A stretch of 64,000 nucleotides of DNA from the NCBI GenBank assembly GCA_023399155.1, contig JAEWQP010000022.1, positions 1-64,000 of the forward strand, written 5' to 3'. This DNA is from Verrucomicrobiota bacterium (GTDB lineage Bacteria > Verrucomicrobiota > Verrucomicrobiia > Opitutales > Opitutaceae). Positions 45,702 through 54,688 of the stretch are shown in pieces; the first letter of the stretch is position 1; each line of letters opens with the position of its first letter. The translations under genes were made by a program, and so were the position numbers. Under the pieces are notes generated by a model. It was not told the origin of the DNA. It searched no databases and saw only the letters and a list, made by a program, of their open reading frames with translations.

Positions 45702-46155
45702 GGGAGTGCTGGAGTTTGTTTTGCATCCACTGTTTGTTTTCGCGAAGTGTCCGCAGCGTCTGCTCGGGCACGAGGCTGTCGGATTTCACGGCTTTCTTGG
45801 CCCGGGCGAACATCATCCAGCCGATCAGGGCGACGACGATGCCGACCGCGAGCCGGCCGACCCAGCTGGCGACATTGGCGTCCATGCCGGCGTTGATCAG
45901 GAGCGCGCGGGCAAGGTCGCCGAGAGCAAACAGCACGACGATCAGACCCGCATAGGCGATCGCGCCTCCGATCGTGATGCGCATCGCGTGAGAACCGAGG
46001 CTGGAGATCTTCTCGGACAATTCCGCCTTGGCGAGTTCGGCTTCCTTCTGGATGAGAAGCGCGCCTTCGGTGCGAAGCTCCTGGAACAAGGATTTGACCG
46101 AACCCAAGGCATTATCCTCGTGGGCCGGCGTGGAGGTGTGTGGTGAGGTGTTCAT
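45688..46155 (-). CDS. Holin-X/phage-holin family protein (chromosomal)
   Basis: 155 residues. A helical start (SLFQELRTEGALLIQKEAELAKAEL) precedes two membrane helices (about 60-85 and 100-118). This is the pattern of PF07332-type proteins, which are usually chromosomal and not phage lysis genes. A strong gaggag ribosome site lies 5 nt before the ATG at 46155. Coupled to the DUF3618 gene by a 14-bp overlap. No prophage genes are near. Confidence 0.8.
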   Translation of the reverse strand: MNTSPHTSTPAHEDNALGSVKSLFQELRTEGALLIQKEAELAKAELSEKISSLGSHAMRITIGGAIAYAGLIVVLFALGDLARALLINAGMDANVASWVGRLAVGIVVALIGWMMFARAKKAVKSDSLVPEQTLRTLRENKQWMQNKLQHSHEPI

Positions 46156-46164
46156 GGGTGCTCC

Positions 46165-46710
46165 TCAGATCGCCGCGGTGGGCGCGGCGTAGGGTTCCTC
46201 GGTGCCGGGGGAGAGCGTGACGTCGGATTCGGGAGGCAGCTCGCTCTGGGGCTCTGTCTCGGGCAGGCCCGCGGGCGTCGCCTGGGCGCCGGACATGCCG
46301 GCCTTGATCAAGGCGCCAGCGGCCGCGCCGAGCGCGAACATGCCACCGAAGAACGCCACGGGATGCCGGTGAGCGAAGGAGGCGCTGTCGTCGCGCAGCC
46401 GTTGCCACGAGCTGGACCGGATGTACTCGGCCGCCTGCTGCAGGCGCGACGAGGCCTGGTTGGTGAGCCAGGCGATATTGGGATCGTCCGATTCGACGGA
46501 ACGCGCCGTCTCCTCGAGTGCGGAGCCCATGCCGCCGATGCGGTCGGCCACCTGGCCACGGCGCTCCTCCATCATTTCGTTTGCGGTTTCCTTGACGCGC
46601 GCACCGGCCTCGGCAGCGCGAGCCTTGATCGTGTCGGCCGCGGCGTGGGCTGCTTCCTGCGCCTTCTGCCCAATGCCGCCCGGTTTGGTTGTTGATTCGG
46701 TTGGATTCAT
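46165..46710 (-). CDS. Coiled-coil membrane protein of unknown function
   Basis: 181 residues. The first 110 are charged and helical, rich in Ala/Glu/Arg (QKAQEAAHAAADTIKARAAEAG), like LEA or apolipoprotein-type proteins. A membrane-like segment with small residues (PVAFFGGMFALGAAAGALI, about 117-135) follows, then an acidic Pro/Glu tail. No named family. First gene of the cassette running to the YqaE gene, 9 bp before the holin-type gene. Confidence 0.7.
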   Translation of the reverse strand: MNPTESTTKPGGIGQKAQEAAHAAADTIKARAAEAGARVKETANEMMEERRGQVADRIGGMGSALEETARSVESDDPNIAWLTNQASSRLQQAAEYIRSSSWQRLRDDSASFAHRHPVAFFGGMFALGAAAGALIKAGMSGAQATPAGLPETEPQSELPPESDVTLSPGTEEPYAAPTAAI

Positions 46711-46772
46711 GGATGTGCGGAGTTGCTGGGTTCACCGGAACGGCATGCGCTCTCGGCGCGTGCCGTGAACCC

Positions 46773-46916
46773 TCAGGGGCGAGCAGTGCGTATACCATCG
46801 CGGGCGCGGCGCGGCCCATGTCCTGCCGGGGCAGCGCGCAACTCCTTGAGCGCGAGCGCCCGGGTGCAGGCGAAAAAGCCGTCGATCGCGACGGCGGGCC
46901 GTGTAGGGGATTGCAT
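46773..46916 (-). CDS. Possible 47-residue small protein
   Basis: A gaggag word lies 10 nt before the ATG at 46916, and the frame continues for 47 codons, with a basic C-terminal half (GPRRARDGIRTARP). Composition is close to what this GC-rich sequence gives by chance. It is the only candidate in the otherwise empty 46711-47126 gap, which must also hold promoters for the cassette on its left and the DUF748-like gene on its right. Confidence 0.25.
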   Translation of the reverse strand: MQSPTRPAVAIDGFFACTRALALKELRAAPAGHGPRRARDGIRTARP

Positions 46917-47126
46917 GTTACGCATACTCCTCAGGCGCATGGGTGCACGGTGCACAGGCGGGAGGTGGGTCTTTCGATCCGGCGCTGTCGCGTGAGGGCG
47001 GGAGCGTGCACGGCCCGGTGCGGGCGAAATGCACCAAACGGCGTGCCGACATCAGGCAAGAGGCCCGTGGGGCGGGCCCGCCCTGCCTCGTGTACCGGCG
47101 TGGCACGCGATCGGCGCAGGGCACGC

Positions 47127-48257
47127 ATGGATTCCACCCGAACGGCGCATGCGCGGAGAAGAACCGGGCCCGCCGGGCTCGGGCGGCTCACCCGTGCCCT
47201 GGTCATCCTGGCGGCGGTGCTGGTCCTGGCGCGGCTCGCATTGCCTGCGCTCCTGGTGAGGGCGATCAACAACCGATTGTCTTCGGTTCCTGAATACGAG
47301 GGACGGGTCGCCGACGTGGACCTGGCGCTGATCCGGGGTGCCTACGCGATCGATGGTGTCGAGCTGCGCAAGACCGGAGGCAGCGCCGGTGCGCCGCTGT
47401 TCACCGCGCGCCGCATCGACTTCTCGGTCGCCTGGAAGGAACTCGTCCGCGGACGCCTGCTGAGCGAAATCCATGTCGACGGCGCGAAGGTCACGCTCGT
47501 GCGTGAGGAGTCCGAGGAAACGGGCCAGACGGAGGTCGACCGCCGCTGGCAGGAGGTCGTGAGCGACCTCTTCCCCATCAGCATTTCCCGATTCGAGGTC
47601 GAGGGCGCCGACATCCAGTACGTCGACCAGACGCGGGAGCCGCACATCGACATCTCGTTGCACGACGTGCACATCCGGGCCGAGGGCCTGCGCAATCGCC
47701 GTGAGGATCCCGATCCCAATGAGCTGCCCGCCGATGTGTCCGTGAACGCGCGCACCGTCGGCGAAGGCGGACTCGAGCTGAAGCTGCGCATCGCGCCGCT
47801 CGAGATGCCGCCGCTGTTCGACCTCGATCTGGAGGTCCGCGGCGTCGCTCTCCCCGCGCTGAACTCGCTCCTCAGAGCCTATGCCAACGTCGACGTCTCG
47901 CGGGGGTTTCTCGACCTCTCACTCGAGGTCGCCGCCCGCGAGGGTTCGTTTGAGGGCTACGTGAAGCCGTTCTTTAAGCAGCTCGACTTTGAGAACATCA
48001 CGGATGCCGAGCGGCCGATCCTCGGGCGCGTCTGGGAAAGTCTGGTCAACCTGATGGAGGAGGTCCTGAAGAACCCCGAGCGCAAACAGCTCGGCACGCG
48101 CGTGCCATTCTCCGGCACGTTCGAGTCGACGCAGGTCGGCACCTGGACGGCGATCGCCAATACCGTGCGCTACGGCTTGGGCGAGGCTTTCAGTGAGGCG
48201 GTCGAGGGAACCATCCAGCCGGAGGACGTGGAGACCTCGGATGCCGCGTCCCCGTGA
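47127..48257 (+). CDS. Membrane-anchored DUF748/AsmA-like protein
   Basis: 376 residues. One N-terminal membrane helix (about 20-40: ALVILAAVLVLARLALPALLV) followed by a beta-rich periplasmic part. VADVDLALIRGAYAIDGVELRKTGG, then FSVAWKELVRGRLLSEIHVDGAKVTLV, match the start of DUF748/AsmA-type repeat-groove proteins, some of which carry lipids between membranes. At 376 residues it is short for the group. The ATG at 47127 opens the membrane helix region. Confidence 0.75.
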   Translation: MDSTRTAHARRRTGPAGLGRLTRALVILAAVLVLARLALPALLVRAINNRLSSVPEYEGRVADVDLALIRGAYAIDGVELRKTGGSAGAPLFTARRIDFSVAWKELVRGRLLSEIHVDGAKVTLVREESEETGQTEVDRRWQEVVSDLFPISISRFEVEGADIQYVDQTREPHIDISLHDVHIRAEGLRNRREDPDPNELPADVSVNARTVGEGGLELKLRIAPLEMPPLFDLDLEVRGVALPALNSLLRAYANVDVSRGFLDLSLEVAAREGSFEGYVKPFFKQLDFENITDAERPILGRVWESLVNLMEEVLKNPERKQLGTRVPFSGTFESTQVGTWTAIANTVRYGLGEAFSEAVEGTIQPEDVETSDAASP

Positions 48258-48311
48258 GCCGCGCTCCGCGCTAGGACGTGGCTGCGGGTGCGCGCGGGCG
48301 GCACGCTCAGG

Positions 48312-50216
48312 TCAGTCGTGGAAGGCGATCCGGCTGTTGGAGGCGAGGTAGGTGCGGATCTCGTCGGCCAGGAGCGTCCCGTATTCGGCGAGCTTGCGCT
48401 CGCCCAGGCCGGAGATCCCTTCCATCGCGCGAAGTTCGGTGGGATAGTGGCGGGCGAGTTCGCGCAGCGTGACATCCCCGCACACGATATAGGCGGGCAC
48501 CCCGCGCTCGTCGGCCAGGCGCTTGCGCAGCCGGCGCAGCTGTCCGAAGAGCGCCTCGTCGCACTCGATCTCGCCGGAGCGCCGCGCCCCCGCGCGGCGC
48601 GCGGCGGCCGAGGCAGGGCGCTCCATCGGACGGGTGAGCGTGATCGGGCGCCGTGTACGCAGCGCCTGGATACCGGCATCGGTCAGCTCGATCGTCGCGT
48701 ACTCGCCCGGGGCGACGGTCACGAGCCCGAGCCGGAGCAGCTCGCGTCCGACGGCGGACCATTGCTGGCGCGGGAGGTCCCGCCCGATCCCGTAGGTCGT
48801 GAGCCGGTCGTGACCCCAGCGGCGGATCTTGTCGGTCTCGGCGCCGGTCAGCACCTCGATGATATGGTTCATGCCGACCGGGAAGCGGCTGGCCTGCTCG
48901 ATCCGCACCACGCAGGAGAGGAACTTCTGGGCCGGGAGCGTGCCGTCGTAAGTCTGACGCGGATCCAGGCAGTTGTCGCACGAGCCGCAGTGCTCGTGTG
49001 GATACGCCTCGCCGAAGTAGCCGAGGATGTCGCGCCGGCGGCAGCCCGCGCCCTCCGCGTAGTTGAGCATCGTCTGGAGCTGGCGCCTCGCCACCTGCTG
49101 CTCGCCGGCATCGGTCATCTCGTCGATGAAGTGCAGCTGCTTCGCGACGTCGCCGGCGGAGTAGAGCAGCAGGCAGTCGCCCGGCAGTCCGTCGCGGCCG
49201 GCGCGGCCGGTTTCCTGGTAGTAGCCCTCGAGGTTTTTCGGCAGGTCGTGGTGGATGACGTAGCGGACGTTCGGCTTGTTGATGCCCATGCCGAACGCGA
49301 TCGTCGCACACATGATGCGGACCTCGTCGCGCAGAAACGCCTCCTGGTTGCGCTGGCGCTCCTCCGCCTCGAGCCCGGCATGGTAGGGACGGGCCGAGAA
49401 TCCGCGGCCGGCGAGCGCCTCGGCGGTGCGTTCCGTGGCCGCGCGCGAGGCGCAGTAGATGATCCCGCTGTCCTGGTCGCGGCGGCGGATGAACTCGATC
49501 ACCTGCTTGAGCGGCTGATCCTTGGCCACCACGCGGTAGGTGAGATTCGGGCGGTTGAAGGACGCGACGAACACCGCCGGGTCGCGCAGCTTGAGATGCC
49601 GGATGATGTCGACGCGGACACGCTCGGTGGCCGTCGCCGTGAGCGCCATCACGGGCACTTCGGGCAGGAGTTCACGCAACGACGCAAGCTGCCGGTATTC
49701 AGGCCGGAAGTCGTGGCCCCATTCGCTGATGCAGTGGGCCTCGTCGATCGCGAGCGCGGTGACGTTCCACTGGCGGAGGTTTTCCTTCCAGCCATCGAGC
49801 ATCAGTCGCTCCGGGGCGACGTAGAGCAGCCGCCACTCCTGGCGATGCAATCCCGCGAGCCGCGAGCGCGCGGCCTCGGCGCTCAATGTGGAGTTGAGAT
49901 ACGTCGCCGCGACGCCCGCCGCCTGCAGCTGGTCGACCTGGTCCTTCATCAACGCGATCAGCGGCGACACGACCACCGTGAGCCCCGGGCGCAGGAGGGC
50001 CGGGAGCTGGAAGCACATCGACTTCCCGCCTCCCGTCGGCAGGAGCGCCAGCACGTCGCGCCCGGCCAGCGACGCCTCCATGATCTCGCGCTGGAGCGGG
50101 CGGAATTCGCTGTAGCCAAAGGTCGTCTTGAGCGTGAGGAGAAGGTCGTCCACGGACTGGCGCGCGGGAGGGCGCGCGACGAACTCAGAGGGAGGCGGCC
50201 GCCCGGGCAAGTGCAA
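48312..50216 (-). CDS. recQ: ATP-dependent DNA helicase RecQ
   Basis: 634 residues from a TTG at 50216; a GTG at 50153 would give 613, closer to the family norm, so the start is open. Helicase motifs: PTGGGKS at 60-66, DEAH at 158-161, TATAT, YYQETGRAGRDG. The zinc site is CRRRDILGYFGE...HCGSCDNC. A winged-helix RQC part and a C-terminal HRDC domain (about 550-630) complete the RecQ layout. It unwinds 3' to 5' in recombination repair. Its terminator could not be seen. Confidence 0.93.
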   Translation of the reverse strand: MHLPGRPPPSEFVARPPARQSVDDLLLTLKTTFGYSEFRPLQREIMEASLAGRDVLALLPTGGGKSMCFQLPALLRPGLTVVVSPLIALMKDQVDQLQAAGVAATYLNSTLSAEAARSRLAGLHRQEWRLLYVAPERLMLDGWKENLRQWNVTALAIDEAHCISEWGHDFRPEYRQLASLRELLPEVPVMALTATATERVRVDIIRHLKLRDPAVFVASFNRPNLTYRVVAKDQPLKQVIEFIRRRDQDSGIIYCASRAATERTAEALAGRGFSARPYHAGLEAEERQRNQEAFLRDEVRIMCATIAFGMGINKPNVRYVIHHDLPKNLEGYYQETGRAGRDGLPGDCLLLYSAGDVAKQLHFIDEMTDAGEQQVARRQLQTMLNYAEGAGCRRRDILGYFGEAYPHEHCGSCDNCLDPRQTYDGTLPAQKFLSCVVRIEQASRFPVGMNHIIEVLTGAETDKIRRWGHDRLTTYGIGRDLPRQQWSAVGRELLRLGLVTVAPGEYATIELTDAGIQALRTRRPITLTRPMERPASAAARRAGARRSGEIECDEALFGQLRRLRKRLADERGVPAYIVCGDVTLRELARHYPTELRAMEGISGLGERKLAEYGTLLADEIRTYLASNSRIAFHD

Positions 50217-50426
50217 TTTTGTTCAGTGGCCATCCGCAACGACCCTCGGCCACGGCGTGACTCGGGTCCGCGGAGCGTTCTCCCGACGCTGGGCGGGCGA
50301 GCCTTCTTCGTCAGCAGTCGTCCGGTCGATCGCTCGCTCGCCCGTCGTGTGTTGTTGAGGTCAGCGCATTTCGGACCGCCCACGGCGGGCGCAATCTTCG
50401 CCAGGTGGCGCCCGGCCGGCGGCGCT

Positions 50427-51089
50427 CTACACCTCGATCTCGATCTTCGCCGCCGCGCCGAATCCGAGCGAGATCTCGCGCCCATGGTCGAGCCGGGCCC
50501 GGACCATGCGACCCTGGGGATCGCGCTCTAGAATGCGAATGCCGCGCCCGGGCCTGAGTTCCTGCTGGTCAATGAACTGCAGGAACGCATCGGCCTGATC
50601 CGCGATGCGCCCGACGACTCCGTCTGTGCCGGGCTCGAGGTGGTGCAGCGCCACGAGTCGGCGTGGCGCCACCGCCCCTGCGGCGGAGGGGATCACGTCG
50701 CCATGGGGATCGACGGTGGGATGCCCGAGGAGCGCGTCGATCCGTTCCAACACGCGATCGGAGATCACGTGCTCGAGCTGCTCCGCCTCGGCGTGGATCT
50801 CGGCCCAATCCATCTCAAGCGTCTGCACGAGAAAGAGTTCGACCAGGCGATGGCGACGCAGCACGTGCAGGGCGAGTTTCTCCCCGCGACTGGTCAGTCG
50901 GACGCCGGCGCGCGGCTCGTAGTCGACCAGCCCGGCCTCCGCGAGGGTCTTGATCATGCTGGTTGCCGTGCCGGGCACGACGGCCAGCGCTGCGGCCAGC
51001 TCTCCCATGGCGACGAGTTGACCTGGCCCGGACTGCGGCTGCAGGAGGTAGATCTGCTTGATGTAGTTCTCGACCGTGCTTGTCGCCAT
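50427..51089 (-). CDS. DtxR/MntR-family metal-dependent repressor
   Basis: 220 residues. Winged helix (about 5-72: TSTVENYIKQIYLLQ, GTATSMIKTLAEAGLVDYEP) and a dimerisation domain with the metal ligands region RRHRLVELFL and AEAEQLEHVISDRVLERIDALLGHPTVDPHGD; the C-terminal third (about 145-220) is the FeoA/SH3-like domain. Represses iron or manganese uptake when metal is bound. The ATG at 51089 is chosen over 51119 because ATSTVENYI is the conserved start. Divergent from the DtxR-FeoA gene across an 84-bp gap with palindromes. Confidence 0.9.
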   Translation of the reverse strand: MATSTVENYIKQIYLLQPQSGPGQLVAMGELAAALAVVPGTATSMIKTLAEAGLVDYEPRAGVRLTSRGEKLALHVLRRHRLVELFLVQTLEMDWAEIHAEAEQLEHVISDRVLERIDALLGHPTVDPHGDVIPSAAGAVAPRRLVALHHLEPGTDGVVGRIADQADAFLQFIDQQELRPGRGIRILERDPQGRMVRARLDHGREISLGFGAAAKIEIEV

Positions 51090-51138
51090 GTGCGGCAGGT
51101 GGAATCCGGAATCTGGCAATTCAACTCGACGAGTTCAA

Positions 51139-51158
51139 GATTTTGAGTAATCAAAATC
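51139..51158. promoter_or_regulatory. Candidate DtxR-type operator
   Basis: gattttga-gtaa-tcaaaatc has perfect 8-bp arms around 4 nt and lies in the only AT-rich stretch between two divergent DtxR-like genes, 15 bp before the ATG at 51174. A second, smaller inverted repeat (aactcg-a-cgagtt) is at 51123-51135. Both regulators could use this region to control themselves and the feo genes. Confidence 0.65.
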
Positions 51159-51173
51159 GATACTTCGAGCATC

Positions 51174-52235
51174 ATGAGTTCTTCATCACCCGAGTCCGCA
51201 TCCGCTGGCCAAGCTCCGGACCCCGTTTCCCACGGGGACTCGGCGCTCGCCGCCTATCGCGTGGCCGAGCGCCACGTGATCGAGGACGTGCTCCGGGCGT
51301 TGCTTGAGTGCGAGCATCAGGGGCAGGCGGCCTCGGACGAACGCCTCGCCGGATTGATGGTGGCGCCGCGAGAGACGGTGTTGAAGGCGCTGGCGCGTGC
51401 GAGCGAGGCCGGCCTGACGGAGAACGCCCGCGAAGGCTGGCGCCTGGCTCCGGCGGGGCGTGACATCGCCGTGCGGATCATGCGCGCCCACCGCCTGATC
51501 GAGACGCGACTGGCCCGCGAATCGAGCCTGCCTCCCTCGCGCTGGCACGAAGTCGCGCATGCGGCCGAACACGCGTTGACGCGCGATGAGGTCAATCGCC
51601 TCGCCGACCATCTCGACAATCCCCGCTTTGATCCCCACGGGGATCCGATCCCGACGCGGGACGGACTCGTTCCCGAGCCCGAAGGCCAGCCACTCCTCTC
51701 CTGGAGCCTGGAGGAGCCGGGGGTCATCTCCCATCTTGAGGACGAGCCGCCGCAGCTGTTTGCCCGGCTGGTGGCGAGCGGGCTCTTTGCCGGCATGCGT
51801 TTTGAGCTCGTCGCGCGACGGGGCGGCGCCTGCGTGCTGCGGGTCGAGGGGCGCGCGGTCGAACTGCCCGGCGAACTCGCCGCGATGGTGCGCGTCCGTC
51901 CGCTTCTGGCCTCGGAGCGCCCGACTGCCGCCGGAGCCCGGCGCCTCTCGGACCTCCCCCGCGGCGGGAGCGGCAAGGTGCTGCGGCTTCTTCCCGGCTG
52001 CATCGGGCGCGAACGCTCGCGCCTGCTTGATCTGGGATTCGTTCCGGGGAGCCATATCGAGCACGCCCTGCAGAGCCCGTTCAATGGCCCGGCTGCATTC
52101 CGTCTGCGCGGCACTCTCGTGGCGCTGCGCCGGCAGCAGGCTGACCAGGTGTTGGTCCTGCCCGAAACCCCAGCTGGCTCTGCCGAGACGACGGCGGGGG
52201 CCGCCGGCCAGCCGGATTCCCCCTCCCATTCCTGA
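51174..52235 (+). CDS. DtxR-like repressor fused to an extra FeoA domain
   Basis: 353 residues. A winged-helix region (28-95), a metal-binding/dimer domain with RAHRLIETRLARESSLPPSRWHEVAHAAEHAL and DNPRFDPHGDP (104-160), an SH3-like domain (about 175-243) and then a second FeoA-like domain (about 256-330: LPRGGSGKVLRLL, RSRLLDLGFVPG). FeoA normally is a small partner of the FeoB iron channel. Here it is joined to a repressor, so one protein may sense iron and regulate or assist FeoB. The helix-turn-helix is weaker than in the neighbour. The feoB G-domain gene follows 29 bp on. Confidence 0.82.
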   Translation: MSSSSPESASAGQAPDPVSHGDSALAAYRVAERHVIEDVLRALLECEHQGQAASDERLAGLMVAPRETVLKALARASEAGLTENAREGWRLAPAGRDIAVRIMRAHRLIETRLARESSLPPSRWHEVAHAAEHALTRDEVNRLADHLDNPRFDPHGDPIPTRDGLVPEPEGQPLLSWSLEEPGVISHLEDEPPQLFARLVASGLFAGMRFELVARRGGACVLRVEGRAVELPGELAAMVRVRPLLASERPTAAGARRLSDLPRGGSGKVLRLLPGCIGRERSRLLDLGFVPGSHIEHALQSPFNGPAAFRLRGTLVALRRQQADQVLVLPETPAGSAETTAGAAGQPDSPSHS

Positions 52236-52264
52236 CCTCGGACCTCGACATCCCACTGCCCACC

Positions 52265-53104
52265 ATGTCTCACGCCTGCCCGCCATCCGCCTGCGATTCC
52301 TGCCAAGCCGCTCGCGGTACGCTCGAGAAACTCGGGCTCAAGCTCGAGAAATGGGATTTCGTCGTCGCGCTGGCCGGAAATCCCAACACCGGCAAGAGCA
52401 CGGTCTTCAACCGGCTCACCGGGTTGCGCCAGCACACCGGCAACTGGCCCGGCAAGACAATCGCCCGCGCGGAGGGCGGTTTCGCCTACAACAAGCGGCG
52501 CTACAAGCTCGTGGATCTGCCGGGCACCTACTCACTGCGTTCGGCCAGCCCGGACGAAACCGTCGCGCGTGAGTTCATCCTGTTCGGCCGGCCCGATGTG
52601 ACCGTCGTGGTGGTCGATGCCACCAGCTTGGAGCGCAACCTCAACCTCGCGCTGCAGATCCTGCAGATCACGGATCGCGTCGTCGTCTGTCTCAACCTGA
52701 TGGACGAGGCGCGGGCCAACAATCTCGTCATCGACCCCCGGGGCCTGGCTGCCGATCTCGGCGTGGCGGTCGTGCCCTGCGCCGCCCGCAGTGGCGAGGG
52801 GATGGACAACCTCACGGCCGAGATCGAGGCGGTGGCGACCGGGAGTTTCGAGCCGCGGCCCTACCGGCTGCGCCTCGAGGTGCCGGGGTTGCGCGAAGCG
52901 GTCGACGAGATCGCCGGGCGCCTGCGTAGTCAGTTTTCGGATATCGCCAACGCCGATTGGGTCGCCTTGCGGCTGCTCGAGGGCGACCGCGCCGTGGCGG
53001 AGATGGTGGAGCAGGGGACGATCGGACGGCTCAGCCGTGACCACGCGGCGATCGCGCCGGTCGTGTCCTCTTCCGCGGCGGCCGTAGGCGGAGGTGCCTC
53101 GTGA
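52265..53104 (+). CDS. feoB: FeoB N-terminal GTPase as a separate gene
   Basis: 279 residues, soluble. G1 GNPNTGKS at 38-45, DLPG at 84-87 and NLMD at 144-147 (G4), followed by the helical GDI-like domain to about 265. It matches only the cytoplasmic half of FeoB (the GTPase that gates Fe2+ import). N-terminal cysteines C5, C10 and C13 form a short Cys cluster. The stop overlaps the start of the membrane half by 4 bp (GTGA), which is a coupled gene pair and not a simple frameshift. Confidence 0.92.
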   Translation: MSHACPPSACDSCQAARGTLEKLGLKLEKWDFVVALAGNPNTGKSTVFNRLTGLRQHTGNWPGKTIARAEGGFAYNKRRYKLVDLPGTYSLRSASPDETVAREFILFGRPDVTVVVVDATSLERNLNLALQILQITDRVVVCLNLMDEARANNLVIDPRGLAADLGVAVVPCAARSGEGMDNLTAEIEAVATGSFEPRPYRLRLEVPGLREAVDEIAGRLRSQFSDIANADWVALRLLEGDRAVAEMVEQGTIGRLSRDHAAIAPVVSSSAAAVGGGAS

Positions 53105-54510
53105 GCTCGCCCGCCGACATCGTCCGCGCGGCCGAGGAGATGCGGTGGCGGCTGCCGCGCAACTACCAGGATCGGCTCACCGAGACGATCTATGCCGAGG
53201 CGGCGCGCATCGCGGAACGGTCGGTGGCGCGCCGCGGCACGTCGCGCCGGCTCGACCTGCAGGTCAGGCTCGACCGCCTGCTCACGGGTCCGTGGACCGG
53301 CCTTCCGATCATCGGCCTGTGCTTTGCCGTCGTGCTCTGGCTCACCATCAGCGGGGCGAACGTGCCCAGCGGCCTGCTGGCCGACCTGCTGATGGGCGGC
53401 GTCCATCCCTGGCTGCACGACCTCGCCCACGCGCACCTCTGGCCCTGGATGGCCGGGCTGCTGGTCGACGGGATGTACCTGGCGACTGCCTGGGTGATCA
53501 GCGTCATGCTCCCGCCGATGGCGATCTTCTTTCCACTTTTCACCTTGTTGGAGGATCTTGGATACCTGCCGCGCGTGGCGTTCAACCTCGACCGCCTCTT
53601 CCACCGCGTGGGTGCGCATGGAAAGCAGGCGCTCACCACGGCGATGGGATTTGGCTGCAACGCCGCCGGCGTGATCGCCGCGCGCGTGATCGATTCCCCG
53701 CGCGAGCGCCTGATCGCGATCCTGACCAACAATTTCGCCCTGTGCAACGGCCGCTGGCCGACGCAGATCCTCATCGCGTCGATCTTCCTCGGGGCGCTGG
53801 TGCCCGCGGCCTTCGCGGGAATCACCGCCACCGCGGCGGTCTTCGGCATCGCAACGCTCGGATTCGGACTCTCGCTCCTGTCCTCGTGGCTCCTGAGCCG
53901 CACCGTGCTGCGCGGCGAGGCGTCGACTTTTAGCCTGGAGCTGCCGCCCTACCGCCCACCCAACATCCTGCGCACGCTCTACACCTCGCTGATTGATCGC
54001 ACATTCTTCGTGCTCTGGCGCGCCGTCGTGTTCGCGCTGCCCGCGGGCGCGGTGATCTGGCTCGTCGGCAATATCGAGGTCGCGGATCGCACGCTGGCCG
54101 CCTGGGCCGTCGGCTCACTCGATCCCTTCGCCTGGTTCCTGGGGCTCAACGGCGTGATCCTGCTCGCCTACATCATCGCGATCCCCGCCAACGAGATCAT
54201 CATCCCGACCGTGCTCATGCTCACGGTGCTGCTCACCGGCAACAGCGAGCTCGGCGCCGGCGCGGGCGTGATGTTCGAGACGGAGGACGAAGGGGTGCGC
54301 CAGATCCTGACCAGCGCCGGGTGGACCGCGCTGACCGGCGTGTGCCTGATGTTGTTCAGCCTCTGCCACAATCCCTGCAGCACGACGATCTACACGATCT
54401 ACAAGGAAACGCGTTCGTGGAAGTGGACCGCAGTCGCGACTGGCATGCCGCTGGTGCTCGGCTTCGTGCTCTGCGCCGCCGTCGCCGCGGTGTGGCGCTG
54501 GGTCGCCTGA
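53101..54510 (+). CDS. FeoB membrane (Gate) domain as a separate gene
   Basis: 469 residues from a GTG. Eight to ten membrane helices. Core gating motifs: GFGCN at 183-187 followed by AAGVIAARVI, and C215 in NNFALCNGRWPTQ, matching the two conserved cysteine sites of FeoB; a late SLCHNPCSTTIYT segment is also typical. The first 60 residues (ETIYAEAARIAERSV) are the FeoB linker helix. Together with the upstream GTPase it should import Fe2+. The product has no GTPase motifs itself. Confidence 0.9.
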   Translation: MSSPADIVRAAEEMRWRLPRNYQDRLTETIYAEAARIAERSVARRGTSRRLDLQVRLDRLLTGPWTGLPIIGLCFAVVLWLTISGANVPSGLLADLLMGGVHPWLHDLAHAHLWPWMAGLLVDGMYLATAWVISVMLPPMAIFFPLFTLLEDLGYLPRVAFNLDRLFHRVGAHGKQALTTAMGFGCNAAGVIAARVIDSPRERLIAILTNNFALCNGRWPTQILIASIFLGALVPAAFAGITATAAVFGIATLGFGLSLLSSWLLSRTVLRGEASTFSLELPPYRPPNILRTLYTSLIDRTFFVLWRAVVFALPAGAVIWLVGNIEVADRTLAAWAVGSLDPFAWFLGLNGVILLAYIIAIPANEIIIPTVLMLTVLLTGNSELGAGAGVMFETEDEGVRQILTSAGWTALTGVCLMLFSLCHNPCSTTIYTIYKETRSWKWTAVATGMPLVLGFVLCAAVAAVWRWVA

Positions 54511-54526
54511 CGCTCGGAGAGGCAGT

Positions 54527-54670
54527 CAACTACAGAGGACACAGAGAATCGGGGAAGGGCGGACAGGTGTCGGAAGGCGCGTGAGGCGGAACAGCGGAAC
54601 TCAGGCTTCTGCGCCCGGTTCGGCCATCTCCAACTCTCTGCGCCCTCTGCGTTCCCTGTGTTCAAACCCA
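54527..54670. repeat. Inverted-repeat element with cagaggacacagag arms
   Basis: Left arm tacagaggacacagag at about 54531-54546 and right arm with ctctgcgccctctgcgttcc at about 54636-54655, roughly inverted. The arms belong to the same class of short degenerate repeats as 61727-62014. It fills the gap after the feo locus; no gene is seen in 54511-54688. Confidence 0.65.
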
Positions 54671-54688
54671 AACGCGCCGCCTCCGGCT

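Noticed and set aside
45688..46155. Prophage holin
   Set aside because: The holin-X family is mostly chromosomal; no phage genes or integrase nearby, and the gene is coupled to a DUF3618 gene.
53095..53110. Frameshifted single feoB gene
   Set aside because: The break lies at the domain boundary, has a GTGA stop-start overlap, and both halves are complete. Read error cannot be excluded fully but is less likely.
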